From: Salisapilia sapeloensis
Lineage: Eukaryota; Oomycota; Peronosporomycetes; Peronosporales; Salisapiliaceae
Direction: 5' to 3'
Assembly: GCA_023334545.1 (NCBI GenBank)
Contig: JAADVB010000028.1
Span: 1-64,000, forward strand
Length of the DNA stretch: 64,000 nt
In this document: positions 42,809 through 53,402 of the stretch, one piece after another
Position numbering within the stretch: the stretch's first letter is position 1
Layout of the letters: every line of letters starts with the position of its first letter
Program-made: the position numbers and the translations under genes
The notes under the pieces: generated by a model
Database searches by the model: none
What the model was told of the DNA's origin: nothing
Seen by the model: the letters and a program-made list of their open reading frames with translations, nothing else

Positions 42809-44868
42809 TTACTTGATTGATGCAAGTAGCTTTCGCTCCCCTGCTCTTGCAAGACCAATTCTTTCAGCTAGAAACTTGGCGCAGATTGCACGACGTGAAT
42901 AGAGTGTCGTCCAGAGGATTGGATTTGTTGGTCTATCGCTTTGGGATGGTTGAACTGGAGATTTATTCGGTGCACCGAATGAGAAAAGGAGGTGGCGAGG
43001 TGGGAGGGCGTGGAATTCATATATCCATGCACTTTCAAGCGCTGATATGGATTGTGATGGGTATATGTCAGTGACGATGGACTGTATGAGTCGTGTCGGC
43101 CAGAACTTACTACGTCCGATATCGACAGGAACTTGGCCGGCTGCTTCTCGAGCGTAGGATGGTTGCCAGGAGCAGGTTGGATTATTATCATTCTCTGCGG
43201 TGGCTATGGCTTTAAGAGAAGACGGCTTTGGTTGCTGGACGTTTGCAGGGTACGAGGCTCGTAGTATGCAAACGATCCACACAATTGCCATTTCCTCATC
43301 GCTACTGCTATCACTAATTTGGAAGCGACGTCGACCTGCTCCTACAACTTGGTGGCTCTCGTCTATCAGAATGCAATCAAAGTCAGTCGATGAAGACGTT
43401 TTACCAGCGCCTTCTGAAGTCTGTGTCGTTGCGATATCATCATTACATGCATGAAGATGAACGGATGAAAATAATTGCTCTGATAATAACGCAGCGTGCT
43501 GGATATCCATTGCGATAAAGTCCTGGTAACACAGTGGATGCTGTAGAACACAGGCGTTGCAGTAAAATACTTCCGGATCCAGTTGATGTCTGGCAAGTGC
43601 AGACCAGCGACTGCATTTAGTGTGGTAGATTTGGCCGCAACCGACCTTCTTGCACAGCAAAAACTTGGTCGGCTTTGATTTTAGGCTTACTCGTATTCTC
43701 TTCGAGCACATTCCACATGACCTTGAAGCCAATGCACCACGTTCATCGAAGTGAGCAATACTCTTGGACTCGACTTGCATATCTGTTCCTCGCTGCTTTC
43801 TCCCCTTGCCTTTAACATTCGAGTATGAGTCGTTCATCTGCCGTTGTGGACCAGTGTAATTCTGTACTTGTAGTACGACAGAGTATTGGGATGTGATCGA
43901 TGCTGTGAGCATCAGTGTATAGTTATCGCCATCGCTTTCAATGGTGCCTGTTGTACCTCGTTCTTGCATTGGTTTGATTGTAAGACCAAGAGGCTCGACT
44001 GGAATAAGAAGGATATTTGTGAGTTCTCGGATGAGTACATCCTTCATGATGCGATGAACGGACTAGATGCATAAAAACTAGCTGTTGATAAAGTAAGCAG
44101 ACAACAATGTAATCTATTCATACCTCTAGTTTGAGTTCAAGCAATGGCGACTTGGTGATATTCCACAAGGTAGCAGCGACATACGTCTTCACGTCTAACG
44201 CGAGAGAGTACTAAGTATAAGTCGAAACGACGTGGATTACGCGCAGCTCACCTCCGTCATTGCACTTGAGTAGACTTAAAAGCACATTAATGCCCGAAAT
44301 ATTATCCAGGTGTAGCTGGCACTCATTTTGGACACTAAAAGATAGGACTGCTGCTGCACTAACACGTCGAAGTATCGCTGGTCCTTGCTGCGAGTAAATG
44401 AGAAGAGTGTACAGCGGACAGTTGTGACGATGAGATACACACCCCCACCTACCGTCGCCAATGAAGTAAGCCCTAAGTTTCCAAACGTTATCCTCATGCA
44501 GTGCAACCTTACCTATCACAAGAGCTTCCGCTCATTCTGGCACGTACTGAGTGAGCCAAGTTGCCCAAGATACTACCATGAACCCATTCACAAAGTTATT
44601 ACAAGATTTGTACATGTAATATTGAGGAAAGGGATGAATACCTCGCACAGATTTGACGAATGGAATCATAAGCCGTTGCCTGCATCATCTTGGTGGTACG
44701 ACGGACGCCCTGAGCTTGAACTAGTTTCTCCCGAAGAGCACACTCTCTTGACATGACCAGGATCTTTCGCATGTCTTCAACTACATCGCTCTCTTTCCTT
44801 GGCCTCGTCAAGTTTTCATTGCGTCCAAATAACTCCTCGACCTCGTTGTAGATATTTTCACTCGTCAT
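42809..44868 (-). CDS. ARM-repeat and PHD-finger protein
   Basis: Multi-exon minus-strand gene. N-terminal exons give helical, armadillo-like sequence: MTSENIYNEVEELFGRNENL, then RRVSAAAVLSFSVQNECQ..GINVLLSLLKCNDG, and after an intron DVKTYVAATLWNITKSPLLE. A splice (LKLE to SVHRIMKDVLIREL) leads to a beta-rich domain (TSQYSVVLQVQNYTGPQRQM). Next is a PHD-type zinc finger, C-G-M-C...LC-KKVGC-GQIYHTKC...FYC-NAC (about 43540-43740), and a tail with FDCILIDES, a SUMO-interaction-type motif next to acidic Ser repeats. PHD fingers usually read histone tails; the ARM + PHD combination is unfamiliar to me. Exons between 44300 and 44610 are only partly resolved. Confidence 0.6.
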
Positions 44869-44965
44869 GCACACCGTGAGCTTAACTATCAAAGTTTCGT
44901 TTCACAAAGCAGCTATAAACAGATTTATATACAATTACTATTTGCCATATTCACTTTATCTTCTT

Positions 44966-47900
44966 CTAGTCTTCACTAGTGTCACAAAATTGGAGAAGGC
45001 AGAGCGCACAGCTCTTTGTACCATCTATTTTAGCATCATCAGATGCCACGTCTCTCTTGAGGTTGAGTTCAAGACCTTGCACTGTCGGTACTTTCAACCC
45101 CGCTCGCCAGTACAAGTATATCGACAAATTGGCCACAAGCACGAAGACGACACAGTTCAGCTGAAAGAACCAACTTATACCGTTCATCCATGCCCATGAA
45201 CGCCAAGCAGCGTCTTCAGAGGAGACGGTGGGAGAGCACCAAAGTAGGTGGATAACCGTCGAAAGTGTCAGGATGTTGTAAAGACGATGGATTATCTGCA
45301 CTGGCAAGGAGCTTGCATCTCCAATCTTCTCTATGCAACGCTCAAACCGAGGCGTATTGGTTATAAAGCATATCGCCATCGCATACACGATCCAGCAATA
45401 GAGGGCGAGGCATCCCCATCCGATCTGCTGAAAGCCATACGCTACGAAGAAGCTTGTCATGGGCACAGTAAAGATGTTCTGGTCGAATAGTCCTTCTTCG
45501 GATCGTACGTCTTTAACTACTGTCTCCACTAGCTCGAGCATCGTTAAAGGCACACGAGCTGAGGCACTTGCTTTCAGTGAATTACAAATGGGGCAACGGA
45601 GACTTGACTCTAGTAGCTTTTTATCCTTGTCGATCGCATACTTCTCCAAACATACTCGATGACCTCCGATTCTACTCAGACTAATCGGATCAGTGCATTC
45701 GCACAACGTGATCCATGTTGTCGGGACATGCCGTGGACAGTTTTGTGTCAGCTCCCACTTGCGTACTTGTCGAGAAATGTATTCCACTTGCTCACAAACG
45801 ACGCAGTGCATCAAGCACTCTTGCAGTTCTCGTCCGAGACATAGAAACCTCCATGCATCTTTCGTCCAATGCATTGGCTTTGGTGTACTCTGTTCCGGAA
45901 GGTTGCCTATTACTCTTATGCATGTCGATTCAGATCGACATAGCGCTGTATCAGCAAATGATGTCGTTCTAAGCGCAGTAGCATTATCGACTTTCCATGA
46001 TAGACGTAAAGCAGGCGCTTGCCTAGTTCGGTGACTGATCGCATTGATGCTCATAGTAGCCATAAAGATCTCCTTCCAGAGAGAGGCATCATCTAGTCGC
46101 CGAAGTTCTTTACATGTAGATGTAAAGGCGACGACATCTGCTATCTGCAAGAAGTCTACGATTCGGACAAAGATATCTTCAGGAAGCTCAATCGATAGCG
46201 TCTTGGTAGCTACCTCCGTCTTGTGTGAAATCTGAGCTCCTGCCGTAGACGCCGGGAGGACGATTCGCTGATGGAAAAAGTAGGACACAGAGACGACACC
46301 GGCAGAGCAGAGGATGAGAACGAGGTGTGCAAAGTCAAAGTTCGACATACTAGTACGCTCTAGACGAGTGATACAGGTCGCTATGACCACAGCGAAGGCA
46401 GCAGACGCATACTTGCTTGTAGAAGCGGATGCTGTGCCTACCAATGGCCAACGAAAGAGACATCTTGTAGCTGCTTTCTTGTCCGAGATTTGACGTTCAT
46501 CGTCTGACGCGTGAAGCAGGACGACTTGCGCCAAGACACCTACTGACCCAGCAAATGTGCCCATGTACCCTGTTTGAGGAGATAGGGTAGGCTCATGCTT
46601 TAAAGCCTCTTCGATCGTCCAAACATTGTAAGCAAAGAGAGCTCCTAGGAGTAATGTAAACGACCAGAGAGCGTAGCCAACGACAATCAGGACGATGCTT
46701 CCACCAAATGGCTTGGTGTCTTTCGGGTGAGCTTTTGTAACGTATTGATACGTCATGGGCACGGATGAAAAGAGTGCTACTACTGCACAAGCAGTCAAAG
46801 GGAAAACAGGGATCTTCGGGCCAACATACAACAAAGCAGCATCGACAAGAACCAAGACGCTGCATGCCGACACGCCAATGAATAGACCGATGAGCAGCCT
46901 CCCAATGTCTTGCACTTGAGACTTCATGTGCTTTGGAAGGTAAAAAATCGAGGTAGAAACTTCTTCCAATCCAGCATCATTCGGACGAAACAATGGAATG
47001 GAGTAGAGTAGGAGCAACTGTGCTATCCCGTACATGGCAGCAGATGCAAAGTGAACACCAGCTACTTTGAAAAGGACTTCTCGCCAGCATAAGATCGTGA
47101 TGGAGAAGATCAGCGCGACACTCAGGATCGTCCATGCGACTCCTTGCATCGTCACGAACCTCAAGCCACCTCGAAAAGGCTGATAGAAAGTGTAAGCTGG
47201 GTGAAGGGCAGGCCCAGATGCACCGTGCGTCAGCAACATACCGACGACAGACGACGCACAGCCGAAAGAGTACATGACTTCTCGAACTGGGAATGAATAT
47301 TCGACTCCTCTTAGGAACTCAGAGGCAGCCAGTAGGGAGCTGGAACCGACTGTGATGAAGATATTGACTGCTGCTCGCCACTTTAGCGAAGCGATATCTG
47401 ATAAGACGGATGTGTTTCGTTCAAGAACTTGGTCAGTGCATGTAGATGGCTCAGGGGAGAGTTGGAACGAAGTCATGGACCACAGGAGGCACATGGGTGG
47501 GAAGATTCCGAAGACACCAAGCAAACTGTAAACGCCTGTGGGTAATTCACCAGTTGAATGCAGTAAAGCAAGGCTTTCAAAGAGGATGTCAACTGCAAAG
47601 AGTGTCCAGCCAAGACCTTGGCGAATGACATGGTCCGAGCCTCCTTCAAAAGGTTGCCACAATCGAAACTTATCATACAGACGCGTGCCGGAGAATTGTG
47701 CAACGATCGACGCGATGATTATCATGGAGACTCCGATCGTCAAGATGAAGGCCTGGAGTGGTTCATGCATCTCGTCTTTATACATGTCCACAATCGCATG
47801 TACCACTAAAGAGGAAAGACAACACAAAATCACCATGGCGTTCTCTCCTTTTGCCGAGTCTGGTTTATCCATAGATGCACTGCGAGGACGGTTGCCAACT

Positions 47901-49312
47901 GCAGGACGAAGAGAGGTATCAGAAGGAACAAAGTAGGATAGAGAGACGCCAATGGCGAAGGCCGCGGCGACTCCGAGTCCAAGGACGAAGAGAGAAGGGA
48001 GTTCCCCCATCCTGTCTCGATTGAGACAAAGGACGATGGAGAGTGCGAGGAAGAAGCCGTACCAGAGCCAGCCGATGGTCTGAAGAAAGACGAACTTGGC
48101 GCCTCCACGAAAGGGCTGCCACACTTGATACCCAGCACATGAACGCAAGCCAGCAGTATGAGCGACAGGGGTAGCTAGAGCGATGGACAGAATATAGAGT
48201 TTCCACAGCGCGAGCGTGTGGCCTTGGACGAATCTGTTCATGGCACTAGGTAATGCCTCGGCACGTGCACAATGAGAGAGAGCTCCACCAGCTAGCGCCC
48301 AGACACACATGATGACACTCACGTAGAGCTGTCGAGGTCTGTTGCGTAGGAAGTGATCTTCATGAGATTTAAACTTACTAGGTGCGTCCGTCGCGTACGG
48401 TCGAAAGTATTGGAGTGATAGCAAAAGGAGGATCTGAGAGACAAGACCGTTGACGCCGATGAAGGCTATGGTCCCGACGGAGTACACTGGCATGGAGCCT
48501 GTAGTAGAGTCTTCGACGGTAATGAGGAGCAAAGCCCCTGCTAAGGAGCATGCAAAGAGCTGCCAGCCAATGTATTGAACCAGTAGAAACATTCGTCCAC
48601 CTTCAAAGGGCTGCCAGAGCTTATATCCAGGCACGTCTCTCCATCCACAACCGACGTGGATGAGCACTGCTGATATGATAAACTCGATGCAAGCAGTGAT
48701 GAGGACGCTGGATGTGTGCAAGGTATGCTTCTCGTCTACTTCTATTAAGATGAACATGAGTGCGCCAGACGTCGCTAGCAAGAGACCTAATGCAGCCTTG
48801 ACGCTCTTCCACGGAGCTCGTGGTCTATTTGATGAAAGCGTTCCCGTCGTATCGACACTTGGATGAAATGTACTAAAAGAATGTCTAGGAGGTTTATCGC
48901 AACAGTTGAGACTGAGATTTAGCAGGATCTGCGCAGAGAAGCTGATAACGCCTAGAAAGAGGTACTGCCCATCAAACCACTTGGCTTTCTCTACATTCGC
49001 GACACTGACGACTGCTGCCGTCAAAGACAGGGTATGTAGCGTCCATCCGATGGTCTGTAAGAATATAAATTCCAGTCCACCTTCAAATGGCATCCACCAT
49101 CGAAACGTAGAGGACTGTAGTGAACCAGCTAGTAACGTCAGTGGGCCTGTCCAGGCAAAGCTTAGAGCTCCAATTGCAATCAAAGTCCATGCCGATTCTG
49201 AAACTACTTCTGCAGCAATGTAGAGGAAGAAAGCAGCAACAGAAAGTACCAAAGCACCTAGCCGTAGTTCTTGACTTGACCGCTGCATGAGACAAGAGGA
49301 AGTGTCGATCAT
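44966..49312 (-). CDS. 1448-aa polytopic membrane protein: six TM repeats, F-box, RING-CH
   Basis: A single uninterrupted ORF. The first ~1000 residues are six tandem units of about 160 residues. Each has two hydrophobic helices, a signature [L/V/F]-[W/Y]-Q-PF-[E/R]-GG-x3-F-x3-Q-x-[I/L/V]-[G/A]-W and two more helices; signatures start near residues 74, 234, 398, 554, 712 and 871 (the first reads MPFEGG, the sixth is degenerate). NRPR precedes several units. At about 1040-1085 lies an F-box (ELPEDIFVRIVDFLQIADVV...CKELRRLDDASLWKEIF). A C4HC3 cluster at about 1168-1243 (CVVC, CEC, HRVC, CPIC) is a RING-CH/MARCH-like domain with a long first loop. Four more TM helices end the protein. Likely a membrane-embedded ubiquitin ligase; location and substrate unknown. 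Confidence 0.8.
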   Translation of the reverse strand: MIDTSSCLMQRSSQELRLGALVLSVAAFFLYIAAEVVSESAWTLIAIGALSFAWTGPLTLLAGSLQSSTFRWWMPFEGGLEFIFLQTIGWTLHTLSLTAAVVSVANVEKAKWFDGQYLFLGVISFSAQILLNLSLNCCDKPPRHSFSTFHPSVDTTGTLSSNRPRAPWKSVKAALGLLLATSGALMFILIEVDEKHTLHTSSVLITACIEFIISAVLIHVGCGWRDVPGYKLWQPFEGGRMFLLVQYIGWQLFACSLAGALLLITVEDSTTGSMPVYSVGTIAFIGVNGLVSQILLLLSLQYFRPYATDAPSKFKSHEDHFLRNRPRQLYVSVIMCVWALAGGALSHCARAEALPSAMNRFVQGHTLALWKLYILSIALATPVAHTAGLRSCAGYQVWQPFRGGAKFVFLQTIGWLWYGFFLALSIVLCLNRDRMGELPSLFVLGLGVAAAFAIGVSLSYFVPSDTSLRPAVGNRPRSASMDKPDSAKGENAMVILCCLSSLVVHAIVDMYKDEMHEPLQAFILTIGVSMIIIASIVAQFSGTRLYDKFRLWQPFEGGSDHVIRQGLGWTLFAVDILFESLALLHSTGELPTGVYSLLGVFGIFPPMCLLWSMTSFQLSPEPSTCTDQVLERNTSVLSDIASLKWRAAVNIFITVGSSSLLAASEFLRGVEYSFPVREVMYSFGCASSVVGMLLTHGASGPALHPAYTFYQPFRGGLRFVTMQGVAWTILSVALIFSITILCWREVLFKVAGVHFASAAMYGIAQLLLLYSIPLFRPNDAGLEEVSTSIFYLPKHMKSQVQDIGRLLIGLFIGVSACSVLVLVDAALLYVGPKIPVFPLTACAVVALFSSVPMTYQYVTKAHPKDTKPFGGSIVLIVVGYALWSFTLLLGALFAYNVWTIEEALKHEPTLSPQTGYMGTFAGSVGVLAQVVLLHASDDERQISDKKAATRCLFRWPLVGTASASTSKYASAAFAVVIATCITRLERTSMSNFDFAHLVLILCSAGVVSVSYFFHQRIVLPASTAGAQISHKTEVATKTLSIELPEDIFVRIVDFLQIADVVAFTSTCKELRRLDDASLWKEIFMATMSINAISHRTRQAPALRLSWKVDNATALRTTSFADTALCRSESTCIRVIGNLPEQSTPKPMHWTKDAWRFLCLGRELQECLMHCVVCEQVEYISRQVRKWELTQNCPRHVPTTWITLCECTDPISLSRIGGHRVCLEKYAIDKDKKLLESSLRCPICNSLKASASARVPLTMLELVETVVKDVRSEEGLFDQNIFTVPMTSFFVAYGFQQIGWGCLALYCWIVYAMAICFITNTPRFERCIEKIGDASSLPVQIIHRLYNILTLSTVIHLLWCSPTVSSEDAAWRSWAWMNGISWFFQLNCVVFVLVANLSIYLYWRAGLKVPTVQGLELNLKRDVASDDAKIDGTKSCALCLLQFCDTSED
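46660..49130 (-). repeat. six tandem ~480-bp coding repeats
   Basis: The WQPF(E/R)GG-type signatures in the encoded protein recur every 156-164 codons (about 480 bp) across this part of the 44966-49312 gene. The copies are strongly diverged at DNA level, so the duplication is old. Units 2-4 keep the signature best; units 1, 5 and 6 have substitutions. Confidence 0.7.
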
Positions 49313-49406
49313 AGAAGGTGTCAGGCTAATTCACAGCCTTATTCAGCTCTATTTTAGTCTGATGGATAAATATAGCATCATTCGATTCTCGACACAAAGT
49401 ACAAAA

Positions 49407-51304
49407 ATGCGTTTTGGAGGCTTTGGGGTGCTTGTGCTCGGGTTTTGCCGAGCTGTTCAAGCTACTTCGTACTGTCTAGATGCTGCATTAGAACTGCACT
49501 TTGATGAGGAGTCAATAGCTAGAGCCCAGTATGCTGAATTGAAGGAAAAATTGCGAGCTGATAGGAGCTGCCTGCGACATCAGGCGAATACGGCCGTGAT
49601 TGATAACTTGCAAAGGAGAATTCCATCTATGGAGTCACATGCAGTGGATTGCATGGGTTTGAGTACACCAGACGAACAGGACAAGAAGCCTGGTATGTTG
49701 TCGATCGTGTCTATATGCTCCAAGACGCAAGATGCTAGGACGGACGAATGGGAGTCTGGTGTGCATCAGCTACTAGAAAAAGCATACCCGACAGGTGCAG
49801 ACGACAACAGAATTGCCATGGGTGATTTGACGGCCTTAGTTTCATCTGTCATGATTTCAGACGGGTATGAACTGCCGACAGGAACTGGCATGCCAAGTTT
49901 CGAGCTGCTTCACGCTGAATTTAACATTGATTCGTTCTCCAAAGCAAGCCAAGTGGATCTCACGATAGGTAACAACGGCAAAGTACCTTTATACGTCTTT
50001 GGTACCGCTGCAACCCACCGTGAGACGCATGAGTCGACAATATTTATGGCCAAGGAGGTAGCAACGATCCTGCCATCTCAATCCCAATCAATCGCATTCA
50101 CCTCTTCTTTCGAAATGCACATTGGATACAACGAAAGTATCGTCCTGTACGTTGGTCACAGTAGTTTCCTAGCCCATCGCTTCACCGGTGTCGTCCAAGA
50201 TGTTACTTTTCTGTTTGAAGCTCCTGCATCCTTCGGTCGCTCCGTCTTCCAAGCACGAGATGGCACCCCTCTGGATCCATCGACCTTGACGTCAGATGTG
50301 ACTTCTCTATTCCCTTCTTTTCCGTATTCAGCCTGGAAAGTCTACTCAATCGTCCTTGTCGTCGTCGTGGCAATCACGACAGTCTTGTACGTACGACGGA
50401 AGTGGGCTCGGAAGATCCGGCTGGTGTGTGGCAGCAGCCAGATAGCATCTCGAGTCCCCACGAGAGAGCAGAGGCAGCAGCAAGCACAAGCAAGTGGGTA
50501 TACTCCATCCACTTCAGATGACATAGGAAAGCAGCAAGGTGCTAGTCACACTGGCATTGAGATGGGACCGGTAAAGTCTGCTAGTACCAAGACTGTGCCT
50601 ACGGAGTGGGGATTAAATACAGAGGCAGGTGCTTCGTGGAGGCCAAAGACCAAGTACGTATGTGTAGCTATCGCTGGACGATATGTGCTTACGTTGGACA
50701 AAGTAGATTACCTCTAAAGAAGCCATTAAAACAACCGACTACGACTCAGACACCTCCAAGGTAGAGTCTAGACGTTGTTTAGAAGCTATTGCTGATAGAT
50801 TGACATCTATGGGAATAGTCGAAGTGTATCAGCTGTGTCTGAAAGGAAGCAGGTGCAAGCGAAACCTTCGTATACATTGGTCTTGGACGAGGCTATACGA
50901 TCGTTAAGTGGACAAGAGTTTGAACGATTATGGGAGGAATATGTAGAGAGGTATCATTGCACTTGCTGATAGTGTCTACGAAGGTGACTAATGAGATCAT
51001 CCTATTGTACAGGAGCGTGGCTACGTTTCAACTATCCTCTGCACTTGATGGCGAACGTTTAGTACAGAAGATGGAGGAGCATCACGTCGCTTGCATCGCG
51101 AGTGGAGCTGTCGATGGTACACAAAAGTTCGTCTTCTACGGCAAAGTCAAGGGGGAAGGAGACTACCTGTTAGAGACAGTCGACGTGACTTCCACCTTTG
51201 ACACTTCCCTCCACCTCCGAACCTCGAGACTTCTAGCAGGAAATATCGTCCAGGCATTCGAAGCATTCGTCCGACAGCAAGTGACAAGTTGCATGCAGCA
51301 ATAA
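49407..51304 (+). CDS. type I membrane protein with beta-adaptin-appendage-like tail
   Basis: Four exons (49407-50657, 50707-50760, 50799-50950, 51013-51304) keep one frame for 582 residues. Signal peptide MRFGGFGVLVLGFCRAVQAT, a lumenal/extracellular region of about 330 residues with a beta-sandwich-like block (SQVDLTIGNNGKVPLYVFGT...HIGYNESIVLYVG), one TM helix (SIVLVVVVAITTVLYV) and a basic stop-transfer RRKWARK. The cytosolic tail ends in SLSGQEFERLWEEYVE...FQLSSALDGERLVQKM...GDYLLETVDVTSTFDTSLHL. This follows the C-terminal platform subdomain of beta-adaptin appendages, which binds clathrin and accessory proteins. I start at 49407 because an upstream in-frame ATG (49287) would bury the signal peptide. 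The 38-nt intron 50761-50798 is very short. Confidence 0.65.
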
Positions 51305-51419
51305 ACTAGCACCATCTTTATCCATCCACACACACATCAAAGTAGAAGAGAGACGTAATGAGACTGCATGTCGAAAAATTAATGATTAAACTTTCGAGTA
51401 TAACTCCTACGGACGAAAT

Positions 51420-53402
51420 CTAGAGCTCATCGTGATCATCGTCGTCAAAGTCAAAGTCGTCTTCCGTGTCCGTCGTGCTTTCGCCACCCTGGTACACCTT
51501 GGCCATGATCGGGTTGACCACCTTCTCCACTTCCTTTTGCTTGGCGTCAAAGTCCTCCTTGTCCGCCTCCGTGTTGTCATCCAACCAGTCCATGGCGTCC
51601 TGCACGGCAGTCAAGACAGCGTCCTTGTCGTCCTCATCCAACTTGTCCTCGAGCTTCTCCTCGACGTTGTTCTTGAGAGAGTACAAGTATCCTTCGAGCG
51701 AGTTACGGCCATCAATACGGTCCTTGGCGCGCTTGTCCTCTTCGGCGTACTCCTCTGCCTCCTGGACCATGCGGTCGATCTCTTCCTGGGACAATCGGCC
51801 CTTCTCGGCCGTAATCGTAATCGACTCGGCCTTGCCGGTGCCCTTGTCTTCCGCAGACACTTGCAAGATACCGTTCGCGTCGACTTCAAACGTGACTTCG
51901 ATCTGAGGCACGCCACGCGGAGCAGGCGGGATGCCCGTGAGTTCGAACTTGCCGAGCTGACGGTTGTCCTTGGTCATCGAACGTTCACCCTCGAAGACCT
52001 GGATCATGACCGCTGGCTGGTTGTCCTGGTACGTCGAGAACGTCTGGGACTTCTTCGTCGGAATGACCGTGTTACGGTTGATGAGCTTAGTCATGACGCC
52101 ACCGACCGTCTCGATACCCTGTGAGAGAGGAACAACATCGATGAGCAACAAGTCCTTGGTCGTGTCGTCGTGGTCACCACGAAGGATACCGCCCTGGACG
52201 GCAGCACCGTAAGCGACAGCTTCGTCCGGGTTGACACCACGCGAAGGCTCCTTGCCGTTGAAGTAGTCCTTGATGAGCTGCTGGACCTTGGGGATACGCG
52301 TGGAACCACCGACGAGGACAATCTCATCAACCTCCGACTTCTTCATGTCGGCGTCGTTCAAGACCTTTTCGACCGGACCGAGTGTCTTCTTAAACAGGTC
52401 TTCGTTGAGCTTTTCGAAACGTGCACGGCTAAGCGACTCGGAGAAGTCTTCACCATCAATGAGAGATTCGATTTCCATACGCGCTTGTGTCTGCGTCGAC
52501 AGAGCGCGCTTGACACGCTCGGCTTCACGACGCATCTTCTGGAGCGCACGCTTGTCCGAGTTCAAGTCAATGCTCTTGTCCTTCTTGAGCTTCTTGCTAA
52601 AGTACTGCATGATGCGCTGGTCAAAGTCTTCGCCACCCAAGTGCGTGTCTCCGTTCGTGGCAAGCACTTCAAAGACGCCAGCGTCGATCGACAAGAGCGT
52701 CACGTCGAAGGTACCTCCACCAAGATCAAAGACCAAGACGTTCTTCTCACCCTGCGTCTTCTTGTCGATACCGTACGCAATAGCGGCGGCAGTCGGCTCG
52801 TTAATGATACGCTGGACGGTCAGACCGGCAATGGTACCGGCGTCCTTGGTGGCCTGACGCTGGGCGTCGTTAAAGTAAGCAGGGACCGTGACCACAGCGT
52901 CGTGGACATCACTGCCAATGTAGTTCTCCGAGATCTGCTTCATTTTGGTAAGCACCATGGCCGAAACTTCTTCCGGCGCAAACTGCTTCTTCTCGTCCTT
53001 GACCGTCACCTCAATAAACGGCTTGCCTTCCTTGTTCACAATGTTGTACGGAAGGAGTTTCTTGTCGGCTTGCACCGACTTGTCATTGTACTTGCGTCCG
53101 ATGAGACGCTTGACATCGAAGAGCGTCTTCTCCGGGTTGATCGTCGCCTGGTTCTTGGCGCCGTCACCGATCAAACGCTCGTCGCTAGAGTCCCACGCAA
53201 CGTACGACGGCGTGATACGGTTACCCTGGTCGTTCGCAATGATCTCGACCTTTTGGTCCTTGTAGTACCCGACGCACGAGTACGTCGTACCGAGATCGAT
53301 ACCGATGACCGGACCCTGCGGGGTCTTGGACTCATCAGCAGCGACAGTCGCGACGCCAGCCATCATTGTGGCAGCGGCCGCCACAATTTTCCACAGATTC
53401 AT
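51420..53402 (-). CDS. BiP: ER Hsp70 chaperone (BiP/GRP78)
   Basis: An intronless 660-residue Hsp70. The N-terminal signal peptide ([22 protein letters not shown]) and C-terminal HDEL retrieval signal place it in the ER lumen. ATPase signatures [33 protein letters not shown] and [16 protein letters not shown] are intact; the substrate-binding domain begins around [16 protein letters not shown]. BiP folds secretory proteins, gates the translocon and senses ER stress. Start chosen at 53402: the ATG 16 codons upstream would put polar residues ([16 protein letters not shown]) before the signal peptide. Codon bias is strong, which creates long antisense ORFs (up to 417 codons). Confidence 0.97.
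   Translation of the reverse strand: MNLWKIVAAAATMMAGVATVAADESKTPQGPVIGIDLGTTYSCVGYYKDQKVEIIANDQGNRITPSYVAWDSSDERLIGDGAKNQATINPEKTLFDVKRLIGRKYNDKSVQADKKLLPYNIVNKEGKPFIEVTVKDEKKQFAPEEVSAMVLTKMKQISENYIGSDVHDAVVTVPAYFNDAQRQATKDAGTIAGLTVQRIINEPTAAAIAYGIDKKTQGEKNVLVFDLGGGTFDVTLLSIDAGVFEVLATNGDTHLGGEDFDQRIMQYFSKKLKKDKSIDLNSDKRALQKMRREAERVKRALSTQTQARMEIESLIDGEDFSESLSRARFEKLNEDLFKKTLGPVEKVLNDADMKKSEVDEIVLVGGSTRIPKVQQLIKDYFNGKEPSRGVNPDEAVAYGAAVQGGILRGDHDDTTKDLLLIDVVPLSQGIETVGGVMTKLINRNTVIPTKKSQTFSTYQDNQPAVMIQVFEGERSMTKDNRQLGKFELTGIPPAPRGVPQIEVTFEVDANGILQVSAEDKGTGKAESITITAEKGRLSQEEIDRMVQEAEEYAEEDKRAKDRIDGRNSLEGYLYSLKNNVEEKLEDKLDEDDKDAVLTAVQDAMDWLDDNTEADKEDFDAKQKEVEKVVNPIMAKVYQGGESTTDTEDDFDFDDDDHDEL

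Noticed and set aside
43300-43350. DEAH-like helicase motif (ILIDESH) in the ARM/PHD protein
   Set aside because: No other helicase motifs (Walker A, motif III/VI) are present; the sequence fits a SUMO-interaction motif better.
51432-52124. 230-codon + strand ORF over the 3' half of BiP
   Set aside because: Same antisense effect; no start context or domain.
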